A stretch of 64,000 nt of DNA from SUG2458 sp051872335 (GCA_051872335.1 JBJEDT010000019.1:21404-85403), one strand, 5' to 3'; shown: positions 8,758 to 18,044, counted from the stretch's first letter. Translations and numbers: made by a program. Notes: generated by a model from the letters alone, not told the origin.

Positions 8758-9643
8758 TTTTAAACACCAACCCTTTTACATAATCATATGCCTCATCAAC
8801 TGAGTCACACCAAATAGTAGGCATTTGATGTTTGAAATAAGTAAATTGTCTTTTTGCATAATTTCTTGTGTTCTTCTTAATTAATTCCTTAGTTTCTTCT
8901 AATGAAGTTTCCCCTTCAAAATAAGGGATGAATTCTTTATAACCAATACCTTTAAAAGCATTATTATTAAAGCCATACTTTTTATAAAGAGAAGTAACTT
9001 CTTCAACTAAACCTTCTTTAAACATTACGTCTACACGATCATTAATCTTTTTATATAATTCATCTCTATTTATGTTTAATCCTACAAAATGTACATCATC
9101 ATAAATAATTTTGTGTTCTTGAGCATCTTCAATTTCACTTTTCTTAATTCCTGTTTGACGAATAATAGCAATTGCTCGTAAAACTCTTTTACGATTATTT
9201 GGATGAATTTTAAGAGATGCTTTTTCATCGAGTGAAACTAAATACTTATATAAATCTTCATTACTTAAGGAATCTAAATCTGATAAATCAACATTTTCTT
9301 TTTCTTCAGTAAAACAATAATCATATAATGAAGCTTTTTGATATAAGCCAGTTCCCCCAACAATTATTACTAATTTATTTTTAGTTAATATTTCATTAAT
9401 TGTTTTACGTGCTTCAACTTGATAATCCATAACACTATGGTTATAAGTTGGTTCAACATAATCAAATAAATGATGTTTTGCCATCATTAATTCTTCTTTT
9501 GTTGGTTTGGCTGTACCTATTTGTAATTCTTTATAAACTTGAAAGGCATCACCATTAATAATTTCTCCATTAAAATCTTGAGCAAGTCTAATTGCTAATT
9601 TTGATTTTCCTGAAGCTGTAGGTCCACAAATTACGATTATCAT
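8750..9643 (-). CDS. miaA: tRNA dimethylallyltransferase
   Basis: The 297-aa enzyme adds a dimethylallyl group to A37 of tRNAs that read codons starting with U. It shows the P-loop GPTASGKSKLAIRLA at 7-21, the substrate motif NGDAFQVYKELQIGTAKPT near 35, and GGTGLYQKA near 97. Length is normal for Firmicutes. The stop region overlaps tcdA by 8 bp and the start overlaps mutL by 4 bp, as in the common mutS-mutL-miaA cluster. MiaB, which acts on the product, is also in this window (16287-17732). Confidence 0.97.
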   Translation of the reverse strand: MIIVICGPTASGKSKLAIRLAQDFNGEIINGDAFQVYKELQIGTAKPTKEELMMAKHHLFDYVEPTYNHSVMDYQVEARKTINEILTKNKLVIIVGGTGLYQKASLYDYCFTEEKENVDLSDLDSLSNEDLYKYLVSLDEKASLKIHPNNRKRVLRAIAIIRQTGIKKSEIEDAQEHKIIYDDVHFVGLNINRDELYKKINDRVDVMFKEGLVEEVTSLYKKYGFNNNAFKGIGYKEFIPYFEGETSLEETKELIKKNTRNYAKRQFTYFKHQMPTIWCDSVDEAYDYVKGLVFKNG

Positions 9644-11439
9644 ACGCCAGTCCTCTTAAATAATTTTTCAAGTTGATATTTAGTAAATGAAATAATTGTT
9701 GGACGTCCATGAGGACAACAAGATGGATTTTCACAATTATATAAATTATCAAGCAAGAACTGCATTTCTGAAATATTTAAATAATCATGTGCTTTTAATG
9801 AAGCTTTGCAAGACATTGTAGCAATCGTATGTTTTCTTAAGAAAGCAACATCAATATAGTCTTTATGAATGATTTGATTAATTAAGTCATCAACATATTC
9901 TTTTTCATCGTATTCTTTTAACCATGTTGGAATTTGAATAACTTTATATGAATTACTTCCAAACTCTTCTAGAATTAATCCAATCTTTTCAAGTTCATAA
10001 CGTTTATCTTTTGTTAATAAAATATAATCACTTGGATTTAATGTAATAACAATAGGAATTAAAGGCATTGTTGTTTTTATTTCTTCATTAAATATTCTTT
10101 GAAATTTTTCATAATTAATTCTTTCTTGAGCAGCGTGTTGATCAACTAAAACAAAACCACCTTCATTATCTTCAGCAATAATATAAGATTTTTGAAGTTG
10201 AGCTACTGCTCTATATGGAGAATGTTTAAATTCTTTTGAAGTAGTAACATAATTATATGTCGCATTTTCATTAATAATTGGAGCATCGTTAACTATTGTT
10301 TGTTCTTTTGAATCTAATGAAGCCTCAGAAGGTAATTCATTTTTTACATAATCATTAATAACTTCTTTAACACTGTCTATATCTAATGATTGTTGAACAT
10401 ATTTTTCTTCTTTTTCAGCTACTTTATTTGTGGTTACTGTAGACTCAACAACTTTATATGATTCTTTTAAAATTGAAGGTATCTTTTCTAAAAGAAGCAT
10501 TCTCAATTCTTCTTCTTTAGAAAAACGTACTTCTCTTTTTGAAGGATGAACATTTACATCAACTAAAGCAAAATCAACATTTAAATCGAGTACTACAAAA
10601 GGATATCGAGATGGTGGTATAAAATCATGATACCCATCTTGAATTGCTGTTAATATTTTTGGTAAATAAACGGCTCTACCATTTAATAAAGTAATCATCG
10701 AATATCTATTAGATCTAGCAAGTTCTGGTCGACCTATAAAACCACTAACTTCCATATCAACAGTTTTAAAAGAAATAGGTACCATTTTACGAGCAACATC
10801 AAAACCATAAATAGATGCTATTGTTTCTAATAAATCACCTCTACCTGTTGTTTGAAATTGTAAACGATCATTTATATAAAGTGAAAATGAAATATTAGGA
10901 TGTGCTAAAGCAACTTTACTTGCAACTTCAACACAATTTGCGTTCTCTGTAAAGTCTGCTTTCATATATTTTAAACGTGCTGGAGTATTATAGAATAAAT
11001 CTTCAACAGTAATTATTGTACCTTTTCTTGCAGATGCATCTTCAATATGTAGATTGTCTTCACTAATACAAACTTTTGTACCTACTCCATCACCAGTGGA
11101 AGTAACTAAAGTTAAATGAGATACAGAAGAAATAGAAGGTAATGCTTCTCCTCTAAAACCTAATGTTTTAATTCTAAACAAATCAAAAGTATTTCTAATT
11201 TTTGATGTAGCATGACGTTTAAAAGCAAGAACTGCATCATCTTTATCCATTCCATCACCATTATCTTCAACAGATATTAGTGTTTTACCAGCATCAACTA
11301 CTTTAATGATAATACGAGTGGAGTTTGCATCAATACTATTTTCAATTAGTTCCTTAATAACACTGCTTGGACGTTCAACAACTTCACCGGCAGCAATTTG
11401 GTTTGCTAAGGCACTATCAAGAACTTGAATCTTACCCAT
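9640..11439 (-). CDS. mutL: DNA mismatch repair protein MutL
   Basis: This 599-aa protein has the GHKL ATPase domain: IAAGEVVERPSSVIKELIENS near residue 15, then DNGDGM and GFRGEAL. The C-terminal domain carries the metal-dependent nickase motif DQHAAQERINYE and the zinc-site CPHGRPT, so this is the endonuclease-type MutL found in bacteria without MutH. The linker between about 330 and 410 is poorly conserved, as usual. It follows mutS by 13 bp and overlaps miaA by 4 bp. Confidence 0.97.
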   Translation of the reverse strand: MGKIQVLDSALANQIAAGEVVERPSSVIKELIENSIDANSTRIIIKVVDAGKTLISVEDNGDGMDKDDAVLAFKRHATSKIRNTFDLFRIKTLGFRGEALPSISSVSHLTLVTSTGDGVGTKVCISEDNLHIEDASARKGTIITVEDLFYNTPARLKYMKADFTENANCVEVASKVALAHPNISFSLYINDRLQFQTTGRGDLLETIASIYGFDVARKMVPISFKTVDMEVSGFIGRPELARSNRYSMITLLNGRAVYLPKILTAIQDGYHDFIPPSRYPFVVLDLNVDFALVDVNVHPSKREVRFSKEEELRMLLLEKIPSILKESYKVVESTVTTNKVAEKEEKYVQQSLDIDSVKEVINDYVKNELPSEASLDSKEQTIVNDAPIINENATYNYVTTSKEFKHSPYRAVAQLQKSYIIAEDNEGGFVLVDQHAAQERINYEKFQRIFNEEIKTTMPLIPIVITLNPSDYILLTKDKRYELEKIGLILEEFGSNSYKVIQIPTWLKEYDEKEYVDDLINQIIHKDYIDVAFLRKHTIATMSCKASLKAHDYLNISEMQFLLDNLYNCENPSCCPHGRPTIISFTKYQLEKLFKRTGV

Positions 11440-11452
11440 ATATTACCTCCGC

Positions 11453-13969
11453 TTATTTAATTTTCTTTTTAATTTCATACAAAAAATTAAGAGCTTCTAA
11501 TGGACTCATTGATAATGGATTTATATCCTTCATTTCTTGTATCCACTCTTCATCATTTGTTTCTTTAGGAGTTAAAACTGTATTAGAAATAACTACTTCA
11601 TTAGTATTTAAAGATTTTAAAATTTCATTTGCTCTTTCTAATAAATCGTTTGGAAGATGTGCAAGTTTAGCAACATTAATTCCATATGATTTATTCATTG
11701 CACCTGGAATTACTTTATATAAGAAAGTAATATTTCCATCTTTTTCTGAAACACATACTTGAACATTTTTTAAACTAGATATTTCTTTTTCTAAATTTGT
11801 TAATTCATGATAATGAGTTGAGAACATAGTTTTAGCTCCAATACGAGTTGCTATATATTCAACGATTGCTTGTGCTAAAGCCATACCATCATAAGTAGCA
11901 GTACCTCTTCCAATTTCATCAAAAATTAATAATGATTTTGAGGTAGCATGCATTAATGCATTGTTTGTTTCACTCATTTCAACCATAAAAGTAGATTGCC
12001 CAGATACTAAATCATCACTTGCTCCAATACGAGTGAAAATACGATCAAAAATAGGTAATTCACAACTTGTAGCAGGTACATAACAACCTATTTGAGCAAG
12101 AATAACAATTATTGATAACTGACGCATATAAGTAGATTTACCACCCATATTTGGTCCAGTAATTAATAAAATATCAGTTTTATCATCCATTAAAATATCA
12201 TTTGACACAAAAGAAGAATTCTTCATTACTTTATCGATAACTGGATGTTTCCCATCTTTTACATCAATGACTCTATTTTCGTTAAATCGAGGACATACAT
12301 ATCCTGGAGTCGATGATATAGTAGCCAAAGATACTAAGACATCAATTAGAGAAATTTGATTTGCTAATTTTTGAATGATGCTAGTTTTTGTTTTAATAGA
12401 ATCTCTTAGGTTAACAAATAAGTCATATTCAAGTTGCATTCTTTTTTCATCACCAGATAAAATAAAAGTCTCTTTTTCTTTTAATTCTGGTGTGATAAAA
12501 CGCTCGCCATTAATTGTTGTTTGACGTCTAATATAACCATATTCATCTTTTATTTGATCTAAAGCTCCTTTAGATACTTCAATATAATAACCAAAGTTAC
12601 GATTATAACCAACTTTTAAAGTTTTAATTCCAGTTCTTTCTCTTTCCTTTGCTTCTAATTCACTTATCCAGTTTTTTCCACCACTTGTTAATTCAATAAT
12701 TTCATCAAGTTCTTCATTATATCCACGTTTAAAAATATGACCTTCCTTAATAGTAATAGGTGCATCTTCATCAATAGCGTGCTCAATAATATTTGTTACA
12801 CTTTCAAGCGAATCCATTTGTGAGACAATTTCATCAATATATCCATTATTCAAAGATAATAATTTTTCTTTTAAGGATGGAACAATTGCCAATGAATTTT
12901 TTAATTGAAGTAAATCTCTAGCATTTGCATTACCATAACAAATACGTGCTATTAATCTTTCTAAATCATAAACCTCGTCTAATAGTGTTTTAATATCTTC
13001 TCTTAATAAAAAATTAACAATAAATGTTGTAACAATATTTTGTCTTCTCAAAATTTCTTCTAAATCACTAGAAGGTTTAGTAATCCAAGTTTTTAATAAA
13101 CGTCGACCCATTGCAGTTTTTGTGTTATCTAGTAACCAAAATAATGAACCATATTTATCTTCACTTCTGATTGTACGAGTTAATTCAAGATTATAACGAG
13201 ATGAAGAGTCAATAACTAAAATCTTATTTGATCTAATAACTTTTGCTTCTTGTAAATAATCAATATTTCTTTTTTGTGTTCTTTTTAAATAATTTATTAA
13301 ACGAGCAATACAGCGCATTTGAAATAAGTCGTTAACACCTGACAAAACATATTCATCTTCAATAGCAATTGAATCATCATCTTCTCGTGAAATAAGAATT
13401 GATCTTTTTTCTAAAATCTGAAGTATAACTTTTTTATCAAAATTAGATTTTAAAACAAGTTCTTTAGTTGATAATCCATCAATTTCATTTACTAAAGAAG
13501 TAATATTTTTTTCAATATTTAAAACACCAACTTCACCAGTTGATAAATCAGCAAAACTTAAAACATAATTAAAATCAGTTTCATCAATTGCTGCAATATA
13601 ATTATTGTCATCATCAGATAAATCCATAAAAGCCCCAGGAGTAATAATTTGTACAACATCTCTTTTAACAATACCTTTTGCTTTACTTGGATCTTCAGTT
13701 TGTTCTACAATCCCAACTTTGTATCCTTTGCTAATTAATTTCTTTATATAGGATTGTATGGCATGATAAGGCACACCACACATAGGAACACGTTCCTCAA
13801 CACCAGCATTTTTTCCAGTCAAAGTTAATTGGAGTTCTTTTGAAGCTACAATTGCATCATCAAAGAAAAGTTCATAAAAATCACCAAGACGAAATAAAAT
13901 TAATGTATCTTGATAGTCCTCTTTAATAGACAAATATTGCATAATCATTGGTGAATACTTCTGCTTCAT
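11453..13969 (-). CDS. mutS: DNA mismatch repair ATPase MutS
   Basis: The 838-aa protein contains the mismatch-reading FYE motif in RLGDFYELFFDDA near residue 30, the Walker A GPNMGGKSTYMR near 600, Walker B DEIGRGTATYDG and STHYHELTNLE. This is the MutS1 form that scans for mismatches and recruits MutL. Length is typical (850). The start ATG at 13969 follows AAGGAGT. It is separated from cotE by a terminator and has its own promoter (13997-14002), so mismatch repair should be expressed independently of the spore coat gene upstream. Confidence 0.98.
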   Translation of the reverse strand: MKQKYSPMIMQYLSIKEDYQDTLILFRLGDFYELFFDDAIVASKELQLTLTGKNAGVEERVPMCGVPYHAIQSYIKKLISKGYKVGIVEQTEDPSKAKGIVKRDVVQIITPGAFMDLSDDDNNYIAAIDETDFNYVLSFADLSTGEVGVLNIEKNITSLVNEIDGLSTKELVLKSNFDKKVILQILEKRSILISREDDDSIAIEDEYVLSGVNDLFQMRCIARLINYLKRTQKRNIDYLQEAKVIRSNKILVIDSSSRYNLELTRTIRSEDKYGSLFWLLDNTKTAMGRRLLKTWITKPSSDLEEILRRQNIVTTFIVNFLLREDIKTLLDEVYDLERLIARICYGNANARDLLQLKNSLAIVPSLKEKLLSLNNGYIDEIVSQMDSLESVTNIIEHAIDEDAPITIKEGHIFKRGYNEELDEIIELTSGGKNWISELEAKERERTGIKTLKVGYNRNFGYYIEVSKGALDQIKDEYGYIRRQTTINGERFITPELKEKETFILSGDEKRMQLEYDLFVNLRDSIKTKTSIIQKLANQISLIDVLVSLATISSTPGYVCPRFNENRVIDVKDGKHPVIDKVMKNSSFVSNDILMDDKTDILLITGPNMGGKSTYMRQLSIIVILAQIGCYVPATSCELPIFDRIFTRIGASDDLVSGQSTFMVEMSETNNALMHATSKSLLIFDEIGRGTATYDGMALAQAIVEYIATRIGAKTMFSTHYHELTNLEKEISSLKNVQVCVSEKDGNITFLYKVIPGAMNKSYGINVAKLAHLPNDLLERANEILKSLNTNEVVISNTVLTPKETNDEEWIQEMKDINPLSMSPLEALNFLYEIKKKIK

Positions 13970-13979
13970 AAATAACTCC

Positions 13980-14002
13980 TTAAATCTATAGATTTAATTA
14001 TA
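13980..14002 (-). promoter_or_regulatory. mutS promoter with adjoining 18-bp palindrome
   Basis: On the minus strand TGATATAAT gives an extended -10 element (TATAAT at 14002-13997). Immediately downstream lies TTAAATCTATAGATTTAA (13997-13980), a perfect 18-bp palindrome that touches the ribosome-binding site. It could be an operator or a small RNA hairpin. No clear -35 element is visible. Confidence 0.5.
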
Positions 14003-14025
14003 TCATAACAAGCAAAAGATTATTC

Positions 14026-14064
14026 CAAAAAAAAGAAAAACATTATGCTATGAAACATAATGTT
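14026..14064 (-). terminator. Terminator after cotE
   Basis: AACATTATG and CATAATGTT form a 9-bp stem with an 8-base loop. On the minus strand the stem runs into TTTTTCTTTTTTTT, a good intrinsic terminator separating cotE from mutS. Confidence 0.8.
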
Positions 14065-14071
14065 AGTTTTA

Positions 14072-14587
14072 CTATTCCTTATTCTCGATATAATTTGGAT
14101 TTATATTCATTATTAAATCATCAATGATTTCACTATCATCATTTTCTTCATTCTTACTTTCAACAGTTATTACAGCATCTTTATATGATTCTACAACATA
14201 AGAACTCTCAATTTTTAATTCAACTTCAGTTTCATTTTTTAGTTCCATAAAAATAGGAGTAGGATATTTTATTACGTAAACTTTTAAAAACATTTCATCA
14301 TTAACTTTTTTTAAATTACGCCAAGACATAACAAAACTACTTTCATAAGGAATTGTTTTATAATAAACATTTGTTTTTTTATCATCATTAATTGCATACC
14401 ATAATTGGACATCATATTTACCTTTAATAAATACTTCTTCTCCTTTATAAGAAGTTTCATATGTGTTATTTATTATCCAACAGCCTAATGTTTTAGAGGC
14501 TACTTCTGGTAATTTTAAAGTTAATTTATCTACGTTTTGACATTTACCTTTACCTACTAAAGTTTTTACTATTATATCTCGTAACAA
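14072..14587 (-). CDS. cotE: Outer spore coat morphogenetic protein CotE
   Basis: The protein resembles B. subtilis CotE: LRDIIVKTLVGKGKCQ at the N-terminus, LGCWIINNTYE, GKYDVQLWYA, and an acidic tail with INPNYIE. CotE forms the ring from which the outer coat is built around the forespore. I start the gene at TTG 14587 because GAGGTG lies 6 bp before it and the homologous N-terminus begins there; this gives 171 aa. The ATG at 14635 would add 16 unrelated residues. As in B. subtilis, cotE lies directly before mutS-mutL and after miaB-ymcA, here with mscS and a small gene inserted. It is flanked by terminators and so is its own transcription unit. Confidence 0.88.
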   Translation of the reverse strand: MLRDIIVKTLVGKGKCQNVDKLTLKLPEVASKTLGCWIINNTYETSYKGEEVFIKGKYDVQLWYAINDDKKTNVYYKTIPYESSFVMSWRNLKKVNDEMFLKVYVIKYPTPIFMELKNETEVELKIESSYVVESYKDAVITVESKNEENDDSEIIDDLIMNINPNYIENKE

Positions 14588-14604
14588 AAATATCACCTCA
14601 TTTT

Positions 14605-14631
14605 GTTTTATGATAATTTTCCTTTTAATAT
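14605..14631 (-). promoter_or_regulatory. Possible sigma-E-like promoter for cotE
   Basis: On the minus strand an ATA element is followed, 16 bp later, by CATAAAAC, which resembles the sigma-E pattern (ATA, about 16-18 bp, CATACAAT). B. subtilis cotE is sigma-E driven. Here the predicted start would fall at the edge of the ribosome-binding site, which weakens the call. Confidence 0.3.
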
Positions 14632-14634
14632 TCA

Positions 14635-14665
14635 TAAAAAAGATGGTTATCTATCGATAACCATC
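14635..14665 (-). terminator. Terminator after the miaB-ricA-mscS operon
   Basis: GATGGTTATC and GATAACCATC form a perfect 10-bp stem with a 4-base loop, followed on the minus strand by TTTTTT. It ends the operon just before cotE. Confidence 0.85.
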
Positions 14666-14673
14666 AAATATAT

Positions 14674-15135
14674 TTATATTTTAATTAACAATAAAATTGA
14701 ATTTAATTCCTCAATTAGTTTGAGTAGTTCTTTTCTTATTTTTACTAGACCATTAGTAGCTAATTTTTCATCAAGATTTGAATACAATCTAAGCATTTTC
14801 AATATTTGTTTAATATGCTCTACTACTTTAGCTATTTCATCTATTTTATTTGATGCATTAATTGTTTCAAGATTACTTTCTAATTTCTTTAAAGCGTGTC
14901 CTAACGAATAACTTTCTTTCGTTAATAATGGCTTATTATTTTCAATTTTATTATTAATAATTGTTAAGATTTTTTCTACTTTGACTTTATTATTTTTTAT
15001 GATTTTTTTATTAGATCCTCCATATTTGATGAAAAGAATAAATATTACAAGAGACAATAAAAATGCTAAATACCAGAAAACAATTTCACCAGTAGAATAA
15101 ATATCATTAGATAATATTTTATTACATAAAATCAT
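14674..15135 (-). CDS. Small membrane-anchored coiled-coil protein, unknown function
   Basis: I do not recognise this 153-aa protein. It has one strongly hydrophobic segment at about 18-37 (IVFWYLAFLLSLVIFILFIK), and the rest is Lys-, Asn-, Ile- and Leu-rich with helical heptad-like spacing, suggesting a membrane anchor with a coiled-coil cytosolic part. Its ATG overlaps the TGA stop of mscS as ATGA, so translation of the two is probably coupled, and a terminator follows. A role alongside the mechanosensitive channel is an inference from position only. Confidence 0.7.
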   Translation of the reverse strand: MILCNKILSNDIYSTGEIVFWYLAFLLSLVIFILFIKYGGSNKKIIKNNKVKVEKILTIINNKIENNKPLLTKESYSLGHALKKLESNLETINASNKIDEIAKVVEHIKQILKMLRLYSNLDEKLATNGLVKIRKELLKLIEELNSILLLIKI

Positions 15136-15947
15136 AATTTACCCTCTTTAGTTAGTTTTACATCTACTTGATTATAATCAATTGAAATATTATTTCTTTT
15201 TAAGGTTGCATAAATTAGCTCATTTAAATTATTTTTAACATCAAAGTAATTCTCATTTAAAACATAACATCTTAATAGAAAATTAATGTTGGAGTCACCG
15301 AAGTCATTAATGCGTGTTATCGGTGAAGGGTCTTTTAAGATTTTATTATGACTTTCTAGTACTTGCAATAAAATATCATTTACAAATTTATAGTTTGCTT
15401 TATAACTAATAGGAACAATAACATCTATTCTTCTTATAGGAAATTTTGAAAAATTCTTAACATTATTAGTTGTCACTTCAAGATTTGGTATAACAATCAT
15501 TTGACCATCAGGAGTTTTAAGGGTTGTGTTAAACATTGTTATTGAAGAAACAATTCCCTGCACATCATTTATTTCTATTAAATCTCCTTCTAAAAATGGT
15601 TTAGTTAAAATAATTATTAATCCATTAGCAAATGACTTTAATATATCTTGTAAAGCTAATGAAATAGCAAGAGTAATAACTGAGGCAATAGTAAAAATAG
15701 AATCAATTGAGACATTAAGCATCCGTAATATCATAATGACCAAAATAACAATTAAGACAATATTGAATAATGATATTAGAAAGTTTGGAAGTGTTTTATC
15801 AATGTGTGTCTTATTGACTGCTCTTTTAAGGATTCGTGTAACTGATTGAATAAAAATATATCCAAGTAATATTAGAGTAAAACTTCTAACAAGAGTAACT
15901 CCTCCTGTTTTGAAATAATCTAAAATTACTTGGATAATATCTTTCAT
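15132..15947 (-). CDS. MscS-family small-conductance mechanosensitive channel
   Basis: This 271-aa protein has hydrophobic segments at about 16-36, 48-68 and 80-110. The last is the pore-lining helix, ending in ALQDILKSFANGLIIIL, which matches the MscS pore/beta-domain junction. The cytosolic beta domain follows (GDLIEINDVQGIVSSITMFNT), with IPNLEVTTNNVKNFS typical of the family. MscS channels release solutes on hypo-osmotic shock. The protein is close to the length of E. coli MscS (286). It is the third gene of miaB-ricA-mscS and is coupled to the small membrane gene downstream. Confidence 0.92.
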   Translation of the reverse strand: MKDIIQVILDYFKTGGVTLVRSFTLILLGYIFIQSVTRILKRAVNKTHIDKTLPNFLISLFNIVLIVILVIMILRMLNVSIDSIFTIASVITLAISLALQDILKSFANGLIIILTKPFLEGDLIEINDVQGIVSSITMFNTTLKTPDGQMIVIPNLEVTTNNVKNFSKFPIRRIDVIVPISYKANYKFVNDILLQVLESHNKILKDPSPITRINDFGDSNINFLLRCYVLNENYFDVKNNLNELIYATLKRNNISIDYNQVDVKLTKEGKL

Positions 15948-15976
15948 CTTTTTTTCCTCATATTATTATGATTATT

Positions 15977-16294
15977 CTAATCATTAATAATATTCGAAAT
16001 TTGTTTCAATATGTCGTATACATCCTTTTTTGCATTTTCATATGTAATTACAATAGGATGATTATCATAAATTTCTTTATATGATAAGTATTTTTCTTTT
16101 TCTTGTTGATGTAATTGAGGATCATTAATAGCCTCAACCATTTTCTTTTGATGAGTTCTCATTAATTCATTAACTTCTTTTAAGTATTGATCCTCTAATA
16201 TAGCATGTTTAGCAGCAAAATAAGTTTTTACTTCATCAAGATTATATAATTCTTTTTTTAATTTTTCTAAAGCTTCTTCAATATCATTATTCAT
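15977..16294 (-). CDS. YlbF/YmcA-family protein (RicA-like), without cysteines
   Basis: The 105-aa, all-helical, charged protein has the family pattern, including HPIVITYENAKKDVYDILKQ, which aligns by eye with the C-terminal helix of YlbF/YmcA proteins. It overlaps the end of miaB by 8 bp, the same place ymcA (ricA) holds after ymcB (miaB) in B. subtilis. There, RicA works with RicF and RicT in RNase Y-dependent mRNA processing and in sporulation and biofilm control; rny is 2.6 kb upstream here. Unlike B. subtilis RicA, it has no cysteine at all, so it cannot supply ligands for the Fe-S clusters described for that complex. YlbF is the alternative assignment. Confidence 0.75.
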   Translation of the reverse strand: MNNDIEEALEKLKKELYNLDEVKTYFAAKHAILEDQYLKEVNELMRTHQKKMVEAINDPQLHQQEKEKYLSYKEIYDNHPIVITYENAKKDVYDILKQISNIIND

Positions 16295-17732
16295 TGACTA
16301 ATTCTCCAATTAATGAATAAAGATGTGATTCTTTAATTTTAACATTGACTATCTTACCAACTAAACTTTCATTACCTTCAAAATGAACTAATTTTCCAGT
16401 TTCAGTATAACCAGACAAAATATTAGGATTACGTTTTGATGGTCCATCAACTAATACTTTCTCTATTTTATTCAAATAGATTAAACATCTTTTTTCACCT
16501 GTCTCTTCAACAACAGCTTTGAGCTCATCAAATCGACGGTGCTTTTCTTCATCAGTTACATCATCAACCATTTTTGCAGCAGGTGTTCCAACTCTAGGAG
16601 AATAAATAAATGTAAAACAGCCATCATATTCACCAAAACGAACCATATCTAAAGTATCTTTAAATTGCTCATATGTTTCATTTGGAAATCCAACAATTAT
16701 ATCAGTTGTTAAAGCTAAGTTAGGAATTTTGCTTCTCATTTTAGTGACTAAGTTACGATACTCTTCGCTTGTGTATCTTCTTCCCATCTTTCTTAAAATT
16801 TCGTCATTGCCAGATTGGAAAGGAAGATGAATAGCAGGCATGATATTATCATATTTTGCAATAATATCAATCATTTCATCAGTAAAATCCCAAGGGTGAG
16901 AAGTTGTAAATCTAATACGAGGTACTCCCATTTTTGCTGCACTTTCAAGCAATTGTGCAAAACTTGTTCCATCATTTAAATCTTTACCATAGGCATTAAC
17001 ATTTTGTCCAAGATAAGTGATTTCCATATAACCTTTATTTAAAAGATCTTGAGTTTCTTTTAATACATCTTCTAATTTGCGACTTCTCTCTTTTCCTCTA
17101 GTATAAGGAACTATACAATATGTACAAAATTTATCACATCCATACATAATATTTACAAATGCTTTATATTTATCTAAACGAACAGAAGGGAGATCTTCAT
17201 AAACTTCACCAGACTTTGATTCAACACTTATAATACGATTATGACTACGATATACTTCATCTAAAAGATTTAATAAATCGTTAATATTATGGGTACCAAA
17301 CATTAAATCAACTTGGCGATATACTTGTTCAATTTTTTCAACAATATGAGTTTGTTGAATCATACAACCACAAATTGCAATAACTAAATCTTTGTTATTT
17401 TCTTTTAATTTCTTTAAAGTACCAATTTCACCATAAACTTTTTCTTCAGCATTTTCACGTACTGCACAAGTGTTAATTATTATTAAATCAGCAGTTTCTT
17501 CACTATCAGTTTTTGTATATCCTGCAAACTCTAAAATACCAGACATTGTTTCTTCATCTCGAACATTTGCTTGGCATCCGTAAGTTCTAATAAAATATTT
17601 TTTACCATGTGCAATTTCTTCTAAAAAAGTTGGCACAGTCAAATTTTCATAAATAATGGGAGCGGAATCACGACTTCTTTTACTTGCCTCTTTCATTGAT
17701 GGTCTATTTTTAATAATACATTTTGATCCCAT
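16287..17732 (-). CDS. miaB: tRNA-2-methylthio-N6-dimethylallyladenosine synthase
   Basis: This 481-aa radical-SAM enzyme adds a methylthio group to i6A37 in tRNA. The N-terminal UPF0004 domain has the cluster cysteines in TYGCQANVRDEE, INTCAVREN and ICGCMIQQ; the radical-SAM loop is CDKFCTYCIVPYTRGKERSR (CxxxCxxC). A TRAM domain for RNA binding occupies about 415-480. It needs two Fe-S clusters, which the Suf system (42-46.8 kb) can supply, and acts on the product of MiaA (8750-9643). It starts 13 bp after spoVS ends and overlaps the RicA-like gene by 8 bp. Confidence 0.97.
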   Translation of the reverse strand: MGSKCIIKNRPSMKEASKRSRDSAPIIYENLTVPTFLEEIAHGKKYFIRTYGCQANVRDEETMSGILEFAGYTKTDSEETADLIIINTCAVRENAEEKVYGEIGTLKKLKENNKDLVIAICGCMIQQTHIVEKIEQVYRQVDLMFGTHNINDLLNLLDEVYRSHNRIISVESKSGEVYEDLPSVRLDKYKAFVNIMYGCDKFCTYCIVPYTRGKERSRKLEDVLKETQDLLNKGYMEITYLGQNVNAYGKDLNDGTSFAQLLESAAKMGVPRIRFTTSHPWDFTDEMIDIIAKYDNIMPAIHLPFQSGNDEILRKMGRRYTSEEYRNLVTKMRSKIPNLALTTDIIVGFPNETYEQFKDTLDMVRFGEYDGCFTFIYSPRVGTPAAKMVDDVTDEEKHRRFDELKAVVEETGEKRCLIYLNKIEKVLVDGPSKRNPNILSGYTETGKLVHFEGNESLVGKIVNVKIKESHLYSLIGELVNE

Positions 17733-17745
17733 AAAAACACCTCGT

Positions 17746-18009
17746 TTATCTTCTTTCTATTCGTAATTTTATAGCAGTCTTTTCACTTTGATTAATCATA
17801 ACTTCTCTAAAAGAAGGAATTACAACAATATCAATACCAGAAGATACCAAAAATCCTCTAGCGATTGCAATTGCTTTAATTGCTTGATTCAATGCTCCTG
17901 CTCCAATAGTTTGCATTTCTACAACTTTCTGTTCTCTTATTATTGTAGCAAGTGAGCCTGCAACTTTTGATGGCGACGAATTTGTCGCAACTTTTATCAT
18001 TTCAATCAT
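17746..18009 (-). CDS. spoVS: Stage V sporulation protein S
   Basis: The 87-aa protein matches SpoVS closely: SSPSKVAGSLATIIRE, then IGAGALNQAIKAIAIARGF and a final TAIKLRIERR. SpoVS is an Alba-like protein needed for late sporulation (coat assembly and septation effects) in B. subtilis. The start is ATG 18009 (MIEMIKVAT), with GAGG 7 bp before it; the longer frame to 18030 starts before that site. The gene lies between ymdB and miaB, as in Bacillus. SpoVS also occurs in some non-spore-formers, so on its own it is weaker evidence for spores than CotE or SpoIVA. Confidence 0.95.
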   Translation of the reverse strand: MIEMIKVATNSSPSKVAGSLATIIREQKVVEMQTIGAGALNQAIKAIAIARGFLVSSGIDIVVIPSFREVMINQSEKTAIKLRIERR

Positions 18010-18044
18010 TATGTTTCCTCGTGTAAACATATGATTGATAATTG

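Noticed and set aside
15132..15135. Recoding of TGA as Trp, as in mycoplasmas
   Set aside because: TGA ends mscS in an ATGA overlap, and Trp in conserved motifs is TGG, so the code is standard.
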